From: an uncultured Gemmatimonadales bacterium
GTDB taxonomy: Bacteria > Gemmatimonadota > Gemmatimonadetes > JACCXV01 > JAHWKZ01
Direction: 5' to 3'
DNA: 64,000 nt
Assembly: GCA_947259315.1 (NCBI GenBank)
Contig: CAMYLR010000009.1
Span: 5,628 to 69,627 of the forward strand
Positions 16,151 through 26,156 of this stretch are shown here, piece by piece. Position 1 is the stretch's first letter. Each line of letters opens with the position of its first letter. Both the position numbers and the translations under genes were made by a program. Under the pieces are notes generated by a model that was given only the letters and a program-made list of their open reading frames with translations, ran no database searches and was not told where the DNA came from.

Positions 16151-18753
16151 ATCACCTCCCCTTGCCCGTTTGGCGCTTTGCGGGTCTCGATCCCGAGCAA
16201 AGCAGGCAGCAACACCAGAGCCAGGGCGGCCGCGATCAGCATGCTTCCGGCCACCATCCAACCGATGTGAATCACGGGCCAGAAACTGGAGACGAGCAAC
16301 ACGAGAAAACCTGTTGCCACGGCAAGCGAGTTGAACACAATGGCCCGCCCCGACGTAACTATGGTCTCCCGAACCGCCGCGTCTACGGATCCGCCCTTCG
16401 CATGCGCCGTCTCGTACCGCCACAGGAAATGCACGCTGTAGTCGATACCAATACCCAGAACGATACTGGCGATGAGTGCCGTGACGGCGTCGAGGAAAAT
16501 CCCGAAGGCAGCCAACAGGGCAAAGACCATGAGAATCGTTACCACGAGCGGGAGCAAACCGAACAGCCCCCGCCGCACAGAGCCGAAAATCAAGACCAAC
16601 AAAATGGCGATGACGACCAAAGCCAGACCCAAACTCTTGAGCTGGCTCGGGATGATCAGGTCGTCGGCCACGATGCACAGATTGGAGCACCCGGCGAAGG
16701 AGACATCAGCGTCGGGAGCGAACTCCCGCTGGGCAAAATCGATCGCGGTCTGCCGTACTTCCCTGAGATGCGGGGTGTGGTCGGTTCGGATCTGGGCGAC
16801 AACGTTGGCCTTGCTGTAGTCGAAGTTGGCCAACTTGAGGATATCGTCGCCACCAGCGTTCTCGTACAGCAACAAGTACTGGGCAATCAGATCACGCCCG
16901 TTGACGTTAACCTCGCGTTCGATCTCAATCTCCATGCCGTCGACCTCTTGCCAGTCCGTCTCGAGCACCTGCTCTCGTTCGAACGGGATCCGGTTGAATG
17001 CGGGATCAGCGTTGTTCATCACGTAGTGGATCCGTCGGACGTAGTCTGCGAGCGAGGTCGTGTAGCCGACCAGAACCCGCGCCTCGAGCGAGTCCTGGAG
17101 CGCTGCCATCTTGCTCAGGACCTCGGGCTCCTTGAGGCCGTCCGGCCTTCCCGTGTCGATCACGACGTTAAGGACCTCGGTCCCGCCGAACCTCTCGTTG
17201 ATCAACTCGCTGGCTTGGACGATTTTGCTCCGCGTCTTGAAGTATCCGACCATCCTGCTCCCGACTTGGATGCGCGGGAGCATCAGGGCCGCAACCGCAG
17301 ACGCCGCCACCGTGGCGATCACTACCCAGCGCCGGTGCTGAATCGCGATTTGGCCGATACGCTCGAGGAACTGAGTAACTCGACCGCCGGCCGTCACGAG
17401 GGAACGACCGTGGGGTGGTTCCATCAGTTTCAGCATGGCCGGGATAAAGGTCAGCGAGAAGATCAACGCCGCGAGTACGCCGACCGAGGTAAAAATTCCG
17501 AAGTCGCGGATCGACGCCACACTGGAGATGGCTAACGACCCAAAACCCGCCATGTCGGTCAACGAGGTGAAGATCACCGGAGCGCCCATCGCCCTCATCG
17601 TCGCAACGATCGCCTGATCACGATCCCGATGCCGAGCCCACTTGAGCTGATACTCAGTAATCACGTGAATGCCATCGGCGATCCCAATGGCAACGAGGAT
17701 GATCGGCATGACCGAGGTCATTAGCGTCAGCGGCCGCCCGACCATCGCCATAACGCCCAGGGTCCACACAATCGAGACCAGCACCACTGCGAGGGGGATC
17801 AGCGCGCCCTTGATCGTCCGAAACGCAAACCACATCACAACGATCACCAGCACGATCACAAGCGGCATAAGGCGCGCCAGGTCGCCGCCCATGTACTTGG
17901 TGGTGTAAACGTTTACCATCGGTACGCCCGCCAGGTGGACCTCCTCCGGTCCCTCGTACGGCGACGCGAGTGCCTCGAGTTCCCGGAAGAGAGCGTGTGC
18001 GAGGTCGATGTGGTCGTCGTAATAGAAGGACAGCTCGACGAGGATCACGGTGCCTGTGCTGTCTTCCGACACGAGACCGTTCACGAACATCTCGTTCTCG
18101 AATACGGTAGCCGTCAGCGCAGCCAGCTCGTCACCAGACTCGGGAACAGAGCTCATGGGCGGGTGAACATCGAGCCCGGATTCAGTCGCGGTGATATTGT
18201 CCACCTGCGCCAGGCTGATCACGTCGCTCACGGGCGAGAGTTTCAATCGGAGCTCGTCGACAAAGGTCCGAAAACCCGCGTTCACGGAATCGATATCCGC
18301 TTCCTCGATAGCGATCCACAGGTTGTTCACGGGACCGCGGTCCGACGCGCCGAGGCCATCTTCGAGGATGCCCTGGATTGGTCTTTGGTACGGTGGTCCC
18401 AACCGATCCGCCCAAGCCTCGAGGCGCTGGGCGTCACGATCGGTCGCAACGGCTAGACCCCAGATCTCTTGGGTGAGGTCGCGGACTTTCGTTAGGGTAC
18501 GCGGGTTGAAAACACCGTCTTCGTTCAACAGCGCGACCAGAATCAGCTCGCGGCTGTCGAACACCTGCTTTATCTCGTGGTCTTGCGTGACCGCCGGATG
18601 ACCCTCGGGGAAGAACGCCTCGATCGAGCTGTTCAGCTCGACGCGCCTTGCTTGCCAGCCGAGGAAGACTGTAAGCGTTGCGATGGCGGCGATGACCCAC
18701 AGAGGGTGGGCGAGGATCAGACGGTAGAAGCGCTCGCTCACCACTCCGGCCAT
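16147..18753 (-). CDS. RND/MMPL-type exporter
   Basis: 868 residues with two repeats of one helix, a large periplasmic domain and five helices. The first starts RLILAHPLWVIAAIATLTVF, the second HRRWVVIATVAASAV. Conserved helix-4 phrases are present in both halves (ILVAIGIADGIHVITEY and IVLGIGIDYSVHFLWRYE), each with the Asp expected for proton relay. The family exports hydrophobic molecules such as hopanoids or lipids. It overlaps the M50 gene by 16 bp and the LolA-like gene by 4 bp, so this is a tight operon. Confidence 0.85.
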   Translation of the reverse strand: MAGVVSERFYRLILAHPLWVIAAIATLTVFLGWQARRVELNSSIEAFFPEGHPAVTQDHEIKQVFDSRELILVALLNEDGVFNPRTLTKVRDLTQEIWGLAVATDRDAQRLEAWADRLGPPYQRPIQGILEDGLGASDRGPVNNLWIAIEEADIDSVNAGFRTFVDELRLKLSPVSDVISLAQVDNITATESGLDVHPPMSSVPESGDELAALTATVFENEMFVNGLVSEDSTGTVILVELSFYYDDHIDLAHALFRELEALASPYEGPEEVHLAGVPMVNVYTTKYMGGDLARLMPLVIVLVIVVMWFAFRTIKGALIPLAVVLVSIVWTLGVMAMVGRPLTLMTSVMPIILVAIGIADGIHVITEYQLKWARHRDRDQAIVATMRAMGAPVIFTSLTDMAGFGSLAISSVASIRDFGIFTSVGVLAALIFSLTFIPAMLKLMEPPHGRSLVTAGGRVTQFLERIGQIAIQHRRWVVIATVAASAVAALMLPRIQVGSRMVGYFKTRSKIVQASELINERFGGTEVLNVVIDTGRPDGLKEPEVLSKMAALQDSLEARVLVGYTTSLADYVRRIHYVMNNADPAFNRIPFEREQVLETDWQEVDGMEIEIEREVNVNGRDLIAQYLLLYENAGGDDILKLANFDYSKANVVAQIRTDHTPHLREVRQTAIDFAQREFAPDADVSFAGCSNLCIVADDLIIPSQLKSLGLALVVIAILLVLIFGSVRRGLFGLLPLVVTILMVFALLAAFGIFLDAVTALIASIVLGIGIDYSVHFLWRYETAHAKGGSVDAAVRETIVTSGRAIVFNSLAVATGFLVLLVSSFWPVIHIGWMVAGSMLIAAALALVLLPALLGIETRKAPNGQGEVI

Positions 18754-19889
18754 GGCAGGACGATGCTGACAAAGAGCACGAGGGCGACCCAGGCAAGCAC
18801 ATGGCGGCTCCCATCAACGGTAAGGAGCTCGTTTCGCGCTGGCGGATGGTCTAAACCGACAACCGCCCACGCGATCAGACCCCAGACGAGCCAGTGGTGG
18901 GAGTAGAGAAAACCCGTCACAAACATGAGGGTGAGAAAAGAAACCCCGAGCATGCGGGCGCGACGGCGGCCAAGAAGACTATAGGCGATATGCCCTCCGT
19001 CCAATTGGCCGATGGGTACCAAGTTCAGCGCTGTGACCAAGAGCCCCAGCCAACCGGCAAAAGCGATCGGGCCGAGTCGGACAGGTTCGAGGATGGATTC
19101 GCCACCGGCGAGCTGAAAGAGAACCGCGAAAAGAAAAGAAGAGGCGGGGACCATTCCATGCGCGGCGCCACGGGCCTCCGTGGCCGCCCCGAACAAGACT
19201 GCGACGACGGCGACAATGAAGCCAGCTAGAGGCCCGGCGATCGCAATGTCGAGGTACTGGCGGCGATCCTCAACCGGTCCCTCCATTCGTATCAAGGCGC
19301 CGAATGTCCCAAGAAAAAACGGAGCAGGGATGAAGTACGGCAGGGTTACCGGGACACCACGACGCCTTGCCACGAGGAGGTGCCCTAGCTCATGGATGCC
19401 CAGAATCGATAGTAGAGCGAGGGCGTAGGGTAGGCCCACAGCCCATCGACTCGGGGAGGCCAAAAGGTCGACTCCTTGATGAAGAGCGCCAGCCCATGTG
19501 GTCGTGACAAGCGTTCCAACGACCAGCAGGACGTTCAACATTTTGTTCTGGCGAAGCTGAGGTTGCCTCTTTGGAACTTGTCTCGCTACGACAACGACGT
19601 GGCCATCGCGCGCGTCTGTGAGCCACAGGTCGTAGCCGCGCTCGCGGCATTGCCGAGCGATGCCACGAAACTCTTCGGCGGTGTTGGGCATCGGTGTACC
19701 GTAGAAAAGAACCGCGGAGTCCCGGCCTTCCATGCCAGTTATGCGAATCAGTTTTCCAACGCAATCCTCGACCTGTTCAGCGACCCAGTATGCATCTCCA
19801 GCTCGTCGCTCCGTTGAACCGCAGCCGCTTCGACCAGTCACCGTACGGTGAACATCTGCTGGCAGGCCTGTTGTCAGCTTCTCCGACAT
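18738..19889 (-). CDS. site-2-protease family (M50) membrane metalloprotease
   Basis: 383 residues. The zinc motif HELGH is at residues 166-170 and the second conserved segment NLVPIGQLDGGH provides the third ligand. A soluble N-terminal domain of about 115 residues precedes the membrane part, as in EGY-like site-2 proteases. It could cleave membrane-bound regulators or process a partner of the RND exporter encoded next. Promoter module 1 ends only about 8 bp before this ATG, so the message would be nearly leaderless or the true start lies further in. Confidence 0.8.
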   Translation of the reverse strand: MSEKLTTGLPADVHRTVTGRSGCGSTERRAGDAYWVAEQVEDCVGKLIRITGMEGRDSAVLFYGTPMPNTAEEFRGIARQCRERGYDLWLTDARDGHVVVVARQVPKRQPQLRQNKMLNVLLVVGTLVTTTWAGALHQGVDLLASPSRWAVGLPYALALLSILGIHELGHLLVARRRGVPVTLPYFIPAPFFLGTFGALIRMEGPVEDRRQYLDIAIAGPLAGFIVAVVAVLFGAATEARGAAHGMVPASSFLFAVLFQLAGGESILEPVRLGPIAFAGWLGLLVTALNLVPIGQLDGGHIAYSLLGRRRARMLGVSFLTLMFVTGFLYSHHWLVWGLIAWAVVGLDHPPARNELLTVDGSRHVLAWVALVLFVSIVLPWPEW

Positions 19890-19896
19890 ACCTCTA

Positions 19897-19940
19897 ATTT
19901 TGCGTTACGATGGATGAAGGCGCGGTGAGGGGATCATGAA
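19897..19940 (-). promoter_or_regulatory. TTCA-repeat promoter module 1 (M50/RND operon)
   Basis: On the minus strand TTCA starts at 19940, CTCA at 19929 and TTCA at 19918, each 11 bp apart; a weak -10-like GCAAAAT follows at 19903-19897, 15 bp after the start of the last half-site. This is the poorest -10 of the eight modules. It lies between the protease gene and the divergent two-component system, so it could also serve autoregulation. Confidence 0.55.
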
Positions 19941-19993
19941 AGGGGCTTCATGAAAGACCCGATCAGGATGTCAGCTATAGTTGGAGGGTCTGG

Positions 19994-20674
19994 ATGCGAA
20001 TTTTAGTAATCGAGGATGATAGAAAAGTCGCGGGGTTTCTCGAGAAAGGACTTAGAGAAGAAGGATACTCAGTAGATGTCGCCTTCGACGGGGACGAGGG
20101 AGAGACCAATGCTTACGTCTACGACTACGATGCGCTGGTCGTTGACGTCATGCTGCCTGGGAAGAACGGGTACGAGATTGTGCGCGGGCTACGAAAGGAA
20201 GGGAGATCAGTCCCGATACTCCTACTCACCGCCAGAGATTCGACTGAGGACGTTGTCCGCGGGTTGGATGCAGGGGCGGACGATTACTTGACCAAGCCGT
20301 TCAGCCTCGACGAGCTGTTAGCCCGAGTCCGAGCACTCGCGCGTCGAGGAGGGTCCGGCCGCCTGGACCGCCTCATATACAACGACTTGGAGTTGGACAG
20401 GATTCAGCACTTAGTCCGCCATCGCGGGGAGCTGCTGGATTTAACACCAAAAGAGTTCCAGCTACTCGAGCACTTTATGCTCCACCCGGAGGAGATCGTA
20501 CGTCGCACGGAGCTTCTTGAGAAAGTGTGGGATCTGCAGTTCGACCCAGGGTCGAACGTGGTCGACGTTCACGTCGGCAATCTGAGGCGCAAGCTTCGCG
20601 CAAAAGGAGCCGGCGGGCTCATCACAACGGTCCGCGGCGTCGGCTTTATGCTGCACGAGGGTGAGTCGGGGTGA
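19994..20674 (+). CDS. OmpR/PhoB-family response regulator (CusR-like)
   Basis: 226 residues. The receiver domain has acidic residues D8/D9, the phosphorylation site D51 in VVDVMLPGKNG and the TKPFS lysine motif. The C-terminal winged helix contains LTPKEFQLLEHFMLHP and DVHVGNLRRKL, the DNA-recognition part of this family. The histidine kinase gene overlaps it by 4 bp. Neighbouring copper genes and the 11-bp direct repeats in front of them, the spacing bound by OmpR-type dimers, make it the best candidate to read the TTCA-repeat promoters. Confidence 0.9.
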   Translation: MRILVIEDDRKVAGFLEKGLREEGYSVDVAFDGDEGETNAYVYDYDALVVDVMLPGKNGYEIVRGLRKEGRSVPILLLTARDSTEDVVRGLDAGADDYLTKPFSLDELLARVRALARRGGSGRLDRLIYNDLELDRIQHLVRHRGELLDLTPKEFQLLEHFMLHPEEIVRRTELLEKVWDLQFDPGSNVVDVHVGNLRRKLRAKGAGGLITTVRGVGFMLHEGESG

Positions 20675-22137
20675 AACGATCTTTCCGATTCCAGCTGGCG
20701 GCCCGGTTTACGGGCATGATGACAGCCGTGCTCGTCAGCGTCGCACTACTCAGCTACCTCTCCATACGTGAAACCCTAGACCGACAAATCAACGCGACAT
20801 TAGTCAACGTCGCTTCCATCCAGGCGGCATCTGTTACCGAAGCGCCAAGCGGCGAGATGAAGATCCGGGAGTGGGAAGTGACTCCATCGGAGGCAGCCTC
20901 GATCCGGGATCTCAGTCGATATACGCAGGTTTGGTCGGCCGAAGGGAGTAGCCTGTTGCGTACGCGGTACTTGACTGAGGACCTCCCGCTGGACACGACG
21001 GCGCTTCTGGCAGCTAACGGAGGAGAAACGGTGAGGGTTGGGCAGGAGTTCCAAGGAGGCCCGATCCGATCGCTCTACTACCCGCTGGGTCGCTTCGGGT
21101 CGCCTCACGAACCTCACGTTTTGCAGGTAGCCGCTCCACTGGACGCGAGGGACCGAACCCTCCGCCGTCTTGCCCTGCTGCTGTCCGTCATTACTCTGGT
21201 CACCGCGGCGGGCGCGTTCGCGGGCAGTTGGTGGCTGGCTGCAACAGCGGTTCGTCCTGTCAAGGAGATCATCGGGCAGGCAGAGGAGATAAGAGCTGGA
21301 ACGCTTGAGCGCCGTCTGACAGCCACAACCGACACCCTCGAGGCAGATCGGCTAATTCAGGTCCTGAACACGATGCTGGAGAGGCTCGACGCCGCGTTCG
21401 AGGCACAACGTCGGTTTATAGCCGATGCCAGCCACGAACTCCGGTCTCCGCTGACGGCGATGCGCGGTGAACTCGAGTTGGCCCGCCGACGCGAGCGCAA
21501 CCCCGAGGAATACCGTGACGTCATCGACAGCGCGTTGGAGGAAGTCGACCGATTATCAAGAACGACAGGAGATCTGCTCACACTCGCTCGCTCGGACGCC
21601 GGTGTCATGCAACTCCGGATCAAGCACGTGAATGTTGATCAGTGTGCGGCGCGGGTCGTGGATCGGATGCGCACTTTGGCAAATTCTCTGGGGGTAGTCA
21701 TCGCGCTGGATGCACAGGGGGGGGCACCTGTTTATGCCGACCCGGATCTGATCGAACGGCTCATCCAGAACCTTATAGAAAACGCAATCAAGTTCACACC
21801 GAAGGGTGGCTCGGTAACGGTACACGTCGATAGAAGGAACGATGACGTCGAGATCGATGTGTTGGATAGCGGGCCGGGTCTCCCATCAACCGATCTCGAG
21901 CGCATTTTTGAGCGTTTTCACCGCGTTGACGAGTCTCGAACGCGGGCCCATGACGGTTCCGGGAGTGGTCTTGGCCTCACGATCGTGCGCACGATCGCGC
22001 ATCTCCACCACGGGGATGTGAGTGCCGCAAACCGCCCGGAAGGCGGCGCACTGTTCCGTGTTCGCCTTCCAGTCACACCAGAGGCGAACCTCACTTCCCG
22101 CGGTCAAGACGAGGGCCACTCTCAGTCCACCAAATAG
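20671..22137 (+). CDS. sensor histidine kinase (CusS-like)
   Basis: 488 residues. Helix 1 (about 15-32) and helix 2 (about 166-190) flank a periplasmic sensor of about 130 residues. A HAMP region precedes the HisKA box ADASHELRSP with phospho-acceptor H255. The ATP-binding domain shows the N box LIENAIKFTPKGG and the G boxes DSGPGL and GSGLGLTIV. The GTG start overlaps the regulator stop. The gene is convergent with copA. Metal sensing is inferred from neighbours; I see no clear metal ligand cluster in the sensor domain. Confidence 0.9.
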   Translation: MKRSFRFQLAARFTGMMTAVLVSVALLSYLSIRETLDRQINATLVNVASIQAASVTEAPSGEMKIREWEVTPSEAASIRDLSRYTQVWSAEGSSLLRTRYLTEDLPLDTTALLAANGGETVRVGQEFQGGPIRSLYYPLGRFGSPHEPHVLQVAAPLDARDRTLRRLALLLSVITLVTAAGAFAGSWWLAATAVRPVKEIIGQAEEIRAGTLERRLTATTDTLEADRLIQVLNTMLERLDAAFEAQRRFIADASHELRSPLTAMRGELELARRRERNPEEYRDVIDSALEEVDRLSRTTGDLLTLARSDAGVMQLRIKHVNVDQCAARVVDRMRTLANSLGVVIALDAQGGAPVYADPDLIERLIQNLIENAIKFTPKGGSVTVHVDRRNDDVEIDVLDSGPGLPSTDLERIFERFHRVDESRTRAHDGSGSGLGLTIVRTIAHLHHGDVSAANRPEGGALFRVRLPVTPEANLTSRGQDEGHSQSTK

Positions 22138-22141
22138 CGTC

Positions 22142-22178
22142 GGGGTTCGCTTCTCTTCAAGCGCTACACTCGAACCCC
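22142..22178. terminator. hairpin between the convergent kinase and copA genes
   Basis: GGGGTTCG (22142-22149) pairs perfectly with CGAACCCC (22171-22178). The loop contains a further small stem. It sits between two convergent stop codons and overlaps the end of copA. No T-run follows on either strand, so it may act as a barrier to transcription or to 3' exonucleases rather than an intrinsic terminator. Confidence 0.4.
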
Positions 22179-24623
22179 ACGTAACCGAAGAGAATTCCCG
22201 ACCACTGAAACGGAACTGAAGCTCATCGCCGCCGCTGCGATGATCGGGCTCAGGAGGATCCCAAAGAACGGATACAAAAGTCCCGCCGCCACCGGAACCC
22301 CCAAGCTGTTGTAAACAAAGGCGAAGAACAGGTTCTGCCGGATGTTGCGCATGGTCACCCGGCTCAGGCGCGTCGCTCTGACGATGCCGCGGAGGTCACC
22401 CTTGACCAGCGTCACCCCGGAACTCTCCATCGCGACGTCGGTTCCTGTTCCCATTGCGACACCGACCTGGGCCTGCGCGAGAGCTGGGGCATCGTTGATC
22501 CCGTCGCCGGCCATGGCCACCACTCGTCCTTCGGCCTGAAGGCGCTTAACGACGTCAGCCTTTTGATCGGGAAGCACTTCGGCAACGACCTCGTCAATTC
22601 CCAGCCCTTTAGCCACCGCTTCCGCAGTTGTCCGGCTGTCGCCGGTCAGCATGGTGATTTTGACTCCTTCCCCGTGGAGGCGGCGGATCGCCTGCGGTGT
22701 CGTGTCCTTGATCGGATCGGCGACACCAACAAGCCCGGCAACGATTCCATCGGCGGAGACGTACATCACGGTCTGACCTTCGGCGCGCATCGACTCTGCT
22801 CGCTCGGCCAGAGCACCGGGGTCGATTCCGAGTTCGTCCATCAGTTTGAGGTTACCGAGAGCCACGACGCGATCTTCGATCGCTCCCTTTACTCCTTTTC
22901 CCGTTACCGACTCGAAAGACGCGGCTTCGACGAGGGACATCCCTCGGTTCGCCGCGCCTTCAACGATGGCCGCGGCCAGGGGATGCTCGCTACCTCGCTC
23001 AAGGCTCGCTGCCAAACGCAACAACTCCTGCTCGTCGAATTGCTCGGCGGGCACCACACTCATCAACTTGGGCTTGCCGAGCGTAAGGGTTCCCGTCTTA
23101 TCCACAACGAGGGTGTCCACCTTCCTTAGCACTTCGATAGCCTCGGCGTTCTTGAATAGAACCCCGAGCGTCGCACCTTTGCCGGTAGCGACCATGATTG
23201 ACATCGGCGTCGCGAGACCTAATGCGCACGGACAAGCGATGATCAAAACCGCGACGGCGTTGATTAGGCCGTACGCCAAGCGCGGCTCGGGCCCCACGAG
23301 CCCCCAGACGATGAACGTGAGCGCCGCGACCAGAACGACCACGGGAACGAAGTAGCCCGCTACGACGTCAGCGAGTTTCTGAATCGGTGCGCGGCTCCGC
23401 TGAGCCTCGGCGACCATGCGGACGATCTGCGCAAGCAGTGTGTCCGCACCGACGCGATCTGCCCGCATGGTGAGCGACCCCGTACCGTTTACCGTCGCGC
23501 CGATCAAAGCGTCGCCGGGACCTTTCTCGACTGGAATCGGCTCGCCCGAGATCATCGACTCGTCGAGCGCGCTGGTCCCTTCGAGCACCTCTCCGTCGAC
23601 GGGCACCTTCTCGCCCGGGCGGATGCGCAACCGATCACCAGGCTGCACCTGGTCGAGCGGCACGTCTTCTTCGGAGCCATCGTCTCGAAACCGGCGAGCC
23701 GTCTTCGGAGCGAGACCCAGCAGGGCCCTGATCGCGGCACCGGTCTGGCTTCGCGCTTTGAGTTCGAGAACCTGGCCGAGGAGAACGAGGGTCACGATGA
23801 CGGCCGCGGCCTCGAAGTAGACAGCCACGTCACCCTCCGGTCCCCGGAATGAGCGCGGAAAAATGTCGGGCAGAAGGGTGGCTATCACGCTGTACAGGTA
23901 GGCCACACCGACCCCGAGACCGATGAGCGTAAACATGTTCAGGTTACGAGTGACAACGGATCGCCAGCCGCGTTCGAAGAACGGCCACCCGCCCCACAAG
24001 ACGACCGGCGTCGCCAACAGGAGCTCGATCCAGGTCAGCGCTCGCGGTGAAGCCACCCGATCCAGGAAACTGACCGGTAAGAAATCGGCCATTGCGATGA
24101 CGACCAGGGGGACCGTGAGGATTGCGCTTACCCAGAAACGCCGTCTCATGTCCGCCAGCTCGGGATTCTCTTCGTCCTCCGTTACCGTCCGTGGCTCGAG
24201 GGCCATGCCGCAGATCGGGCACGAGCCTGGTTCGTCGCGGATGATCTCGGGATGCATGGGACAGGTCCACTCTGTGCGCGTCGGAGGAACCGCCGTCACT
24301 TCGGCCTCAAGAGCCATGCCACACTTGGGGCACGGGCCGGGGCCCTCTTGACGAACATCGGGGTCCATCGGGCAACTGTACGTGACGTCGGTGGAGGCGC
24401 TCGTCTCCTCGCAATGCGTTGAAGTTGCTTGCTTCGTGGTTTCTCCTCCGACAAAACCCTGTGGAGACTGACGAAACTTGGACTGGCAATGAGAGCTGCA
24501 GAATGTATAAACCGCACCATCGTGAGTTTCTTGAAGCTCCCCGTCCGGATCCACGGTCATCCCGCAGACGGGATCAATAACCCTCGTACCGACTTCTGGC
24601 TTCCCGGATGTCCTACTCACCAT
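22164..24623 (-). CDS. copA: copper-transporting P1B-type ATPase with YHS and HMBD metal domains
   Basis: About 819 residues. Three start codons are in tandem (ATG 24626, ATG 24623, GTG 24620) behind AGGAGG at 24627-24632; spacing favours the latter two. The order is a YHS domain (DPVCGM), two heavy-metal-binding modules (YSCPMDPDV with CPKCGMAL, and CPMHPEI with CPICGMAL), eight membrane helices with the metal-site motif CPC in [11 protein letters not shown], phosphorylation motif DKTGTLT, HPLA in the nucleotide domain and [10 protein letters not shown]. It exports Cu(I) or Ag(I) from the cytoplasm. It is last in the Spy-YHS-YHS-patatin operon. Confidence 0.92.
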   Translation of the reverse strand: MVSRTSGKPEVGTRVIDPVCGMTVDPDGELQETHDGAVYTFCSSHCQSKFRQSPQGFVGGETTKQATSTHCEETSASTDVTYSCPMDPDVRQEGPGPCPKCGMALEAEVTAVPPTRTEWTCPMHPEIIRDEPGSCPICGMALEPRTVTEDEENPELADMRRRFWVSAILTVPLVVIAMADFLPVSFLDRVASPRALTWIELLLATPVVLWGGWPFFERGWRSVVTRNLNMFTLIGLGVGVAYLYSVIATLLPDIFPRSFRGPEGDVAVYFEAAAVIVTLVLLGQVLELKARSQTGAAIRALLGLAPKTARRFRDDGSEEDVPLDQVQPGDRLRIRPGEKVPVDGEVLEGTSALDESMISGEPIPVEKGPGDALIGATVNGTGSLTMRADRVGADTLLAQIVRMVAEAQRSRAPIQKLADVVAGYFVPVVVLVAALTFIVWGLVGPEPRLAYGLINAVAVLIIACPCALGLATPMSIMVATGKGATLGVLFKNAEAIEVLRKVDTLVVDKTGTLTLGKPKLMSVVPAEQFDEQELLRLAASLERGSEHPLAAAIVEGAANRGMSLVEAASFESVTGKGVKGAIEDRVVALGNLKLMDELGIDPGALAERAESMRAEGQTVMYVSADGIVAGLVGVADPIKDTTPQAIRRLHGEGVKITMLTGDSRTTAEAVAKGLGIDEVVAEVLPDQKADVVKRLQAEGRVVAMAGDGINDAPALAQAQVGVAMGTGTDVAMESSGVTLVKGDLRGIVRATRLSRVTMRNIRQNLFFAFVYNSLGVPVAAGLLYPFFGILLSPIIAAAAMSFSSVSVVGNSLRLRGVRV

Positions 24624-24634
24624 CATCCTCCTGT

Positions 24635-25621
24635 TTATGTCTCGTGCCGACGCCCCTTCGCTGACCCGTTTCCAGTCGGACTGTATGTCTCTTCTCGTCG
24701 TTGATATCGAGCGCGTCCGGATGGCAAACACTGGCGAGCTACCTGGTTGCGCCTGAGCACCTGCGTGATCCGTCCGCGGTTGGCCCGAACCACGCGCACA
24801 CCAGCCGCGACGCACTCCCGTCGAGCGTCGAGATCGAAAGTGTCGATGATTCGACCGAACTCCGGTCTGAGCACGAGGTCGGCTTCCTCAAAGCGCAGCT
24901 TCGCATGGTGCCGATAACATATCTCCGTTGCACGCACCAGAGCCCGCCACCCATTCGTGATGTCGCGCGCAGTCCCGAACTGACTCGGATCTACAACAAC
25001 CACGGGACATCCAAAGCCTCGCGCCACGTCGATCGGGGCGACATCCACGTACGCGCCGTCCGCGAGAAGAGCACTTCCCCTCTCCAGCGGAGCCGCCACG
25101 CCGGCGAGAGCGGAGCTGGCATAAACTGCCCTAGCCGCGTTACCCGACCGCAAAATGACGCGCTCCCCGGTGAAGAGGTCCGTTGTGCCGATGGCGATCT
25201 GGACCCGGCCATCTTCCAGATTCTTGCCCGCCGTGAGCACTTCGAGAAGATCCAAGGCTCTCTCAGACGCCGTGGCTCCACGTCCCCACTCGAGAATCAG
25301 ATCGTGCACCGCCCGCAGATGACCCCAAAGGACCCGCACCTTCTGAACCGGGCTCGCTGTGGCGTCGAGTCGAGAGAGGGGGCCCGGAAACTTGCTCGTG
25401 TCCATGTCCAGGAGGGTGTCGTACCAGTTCTCGCGAAGCGCATACGTTGCTGCGACGACAGCCCCCATTGACACGCCCACCACGGCGCTGGGGCTAGATC
25501 CCTGCGTTTCCAGCGCGCGCAGCACTCCGACATGCGCGAAGCCGCGGGCCCCACCACCTGCGAGCACCAGTGTGAAAGATTCACGGCCGGGTCGGGCGAA
25601 ACGCGCTTGGTGATCGATCAC
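24635..25621 (-). CDS. patatin-like phospholipase/esterase (RssA type)
   Basis: 328 residues. The oxyanion-hole motif [16 protein letters not shown], the nucleophile elbow GVSMG and the second catalytic motif ADGAYVD form the Ser-Asp dyad of bacterial patatin-like hydrolases. The last 35 residues are basic and variable. It lies between a YHS gene (4-bp overlap) and copA, an unusual place for a lipid hydrolase. A role in membrane-lipid turnover under metal stress is speculative. Confidence 0.85.
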   Translation of the reverse strand: MIDHQARFARPGRESFTLVLAGGGARGFAHVGVLRALETQGSSPSAVVGVSMGAVVAATYALRENWYDTLLDMDTSKFPGPLSRLDATASPVQKVRVLWGHLRAVHDLILEWGRGATASERALDLLEVLTAGKNLEDGRVQIAIGTTDLFTGERVILRSGNAARAVYASSALAGVAAPLERGSALLADGAYVDVAPIDVARGFGCPVVVVDPSQFGTARDITNGWRALVRATEICYRHHAKLRFEEADLVLRPEFGRIIDTFDLDARRECVAAGVRVVRANRGRITQVLRRNQVARQCLPSGRARYQRREETYSPTGNGSAKGRRHET

Positions 25622-25809
25622 CTTCGGGACCCCCTACGCTTGCGGTGCCGCTTCTTGCTCTCCACCCGTACGTACTCGTCAGGGTCATCTTCGAACATCG
25701 ATTGACATTGTGGGCAACAGAGGTAGAAAAGCTTCCCGTCCTGTTCAACCGTGGCATACGCTTTGTTGGGGTTCATCCTCTTACCACACACAGGATCGTA
25801 CTTAAACAT
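25618..25809 (-). CDS. YHS-domain metal-binding protein, copy 1
   Basis: 63 residues, nearly all one YHS domain: DPVCGKRMNP, then FYLCCPQCQSMFEDDPDEYV, and a very basic tail ([12 protein letters not shown]). YHS modules bind copper or other soft metals through the paired cysteines and often serve copper ATPases; copA in this operon carries its own. It overlaps the patatin gene by 4 bp and the second YHS gene by 8 bp. It arose with the next gene by a 241-bp tandem duplication. Confidence 0.85.
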   Translation of the reverse strand: MFKYDPVCGKRMNPNKAYATVEQDGKLFYLCCPQCQSMFEDDPDEYVRVESKKRHRKRRGSRR

Positions 25810-26153
25810 GGTGTCTTCCCTCCTCCTTCAGCGTGGTTGTGCGGCGTGCCGGCGGTCTCCTCGCCCTGGGAACGACCGCCGGCACTTCACAATCCCACTC
25901 GGTTGACCGCAAGTACTCGTCAGGGTCACTTTCAAACATCAACTGACATAGTCGGGAACAGAGGTAGAAAAGCTCCCCGTGCTCCTCAACCGTGGCATAC
26001 GCCTTGGTGGGGTTCATCCTCTTACCACACACAGGATCGTACTCGAACATGATCCTTTCCTCCTTCTGGCGTGGTCGTTGCGCGGGGTGCCGGCGGTCGC
26101 TTGGCGCTTGGAACGACCACCGGCTTTTCACCATTTCACTCGGTTGACCAACG
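25672..26153. repeat. tandem duplication, two units of 241 bp
   Basis: Matching landmarks are offset by exactly 241 bp: GTACTCGTC at 25672 and 25913, TGCCGGCGGTC at 25847 and 26088, and the two YHS start regions. Each unit holds a YHS domain plus an inverted repeat (TGCCGGCGGTC with GACCGCCGGCA, 25847-25884; the other copy has diverged by a base or more). The copies differ at many third positions, so the duplication is not very recent. Confidence 0.8.
25802..26050 (-). CDS. YHS-domain metal-binding protein, copy 2
   Basis: 82 residues from the ATG at 26050, which has AAGGAGGAAAGG upstream. The first 48 residues are a YHS domain almost identical to copy 1 (DPVCGKRMNP, FYLCSRLCQLMFESDPDEYL). 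The second CxxC-like pair reads CSRLC, not CCPQC, so one cysteine is lost. The C-terminal 33 residues translate what is non-coding spacer in the other repeat unit, so this tail is probably an accident of the duplication. Confidence 0.8.
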   Translation of the reverse strand: MFEYDPVCGKRMNPTKAYATVEEHGELFYLCSRLCQLMFESDPDEYLRSTEWDCEVPAVVPRARRPPARRTTTLKEEGRHHV

Positions 26154-26156
26154 GCC

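Noticed and set aside
16162-17535. 457-codon plus-strand frame inside the RND gene
   Set aside because: Antisense shadow of the RND/MMPL exporter, with Gln/Asp/His-rich unnatural composition.
19941-19981. A plus-strand TTCA module in front of the two-component genes, with TATAGT as -10
   Set aside because: The positions 11 bp apart do not read TTCA-like; only the minus-strand module fits the geometry.
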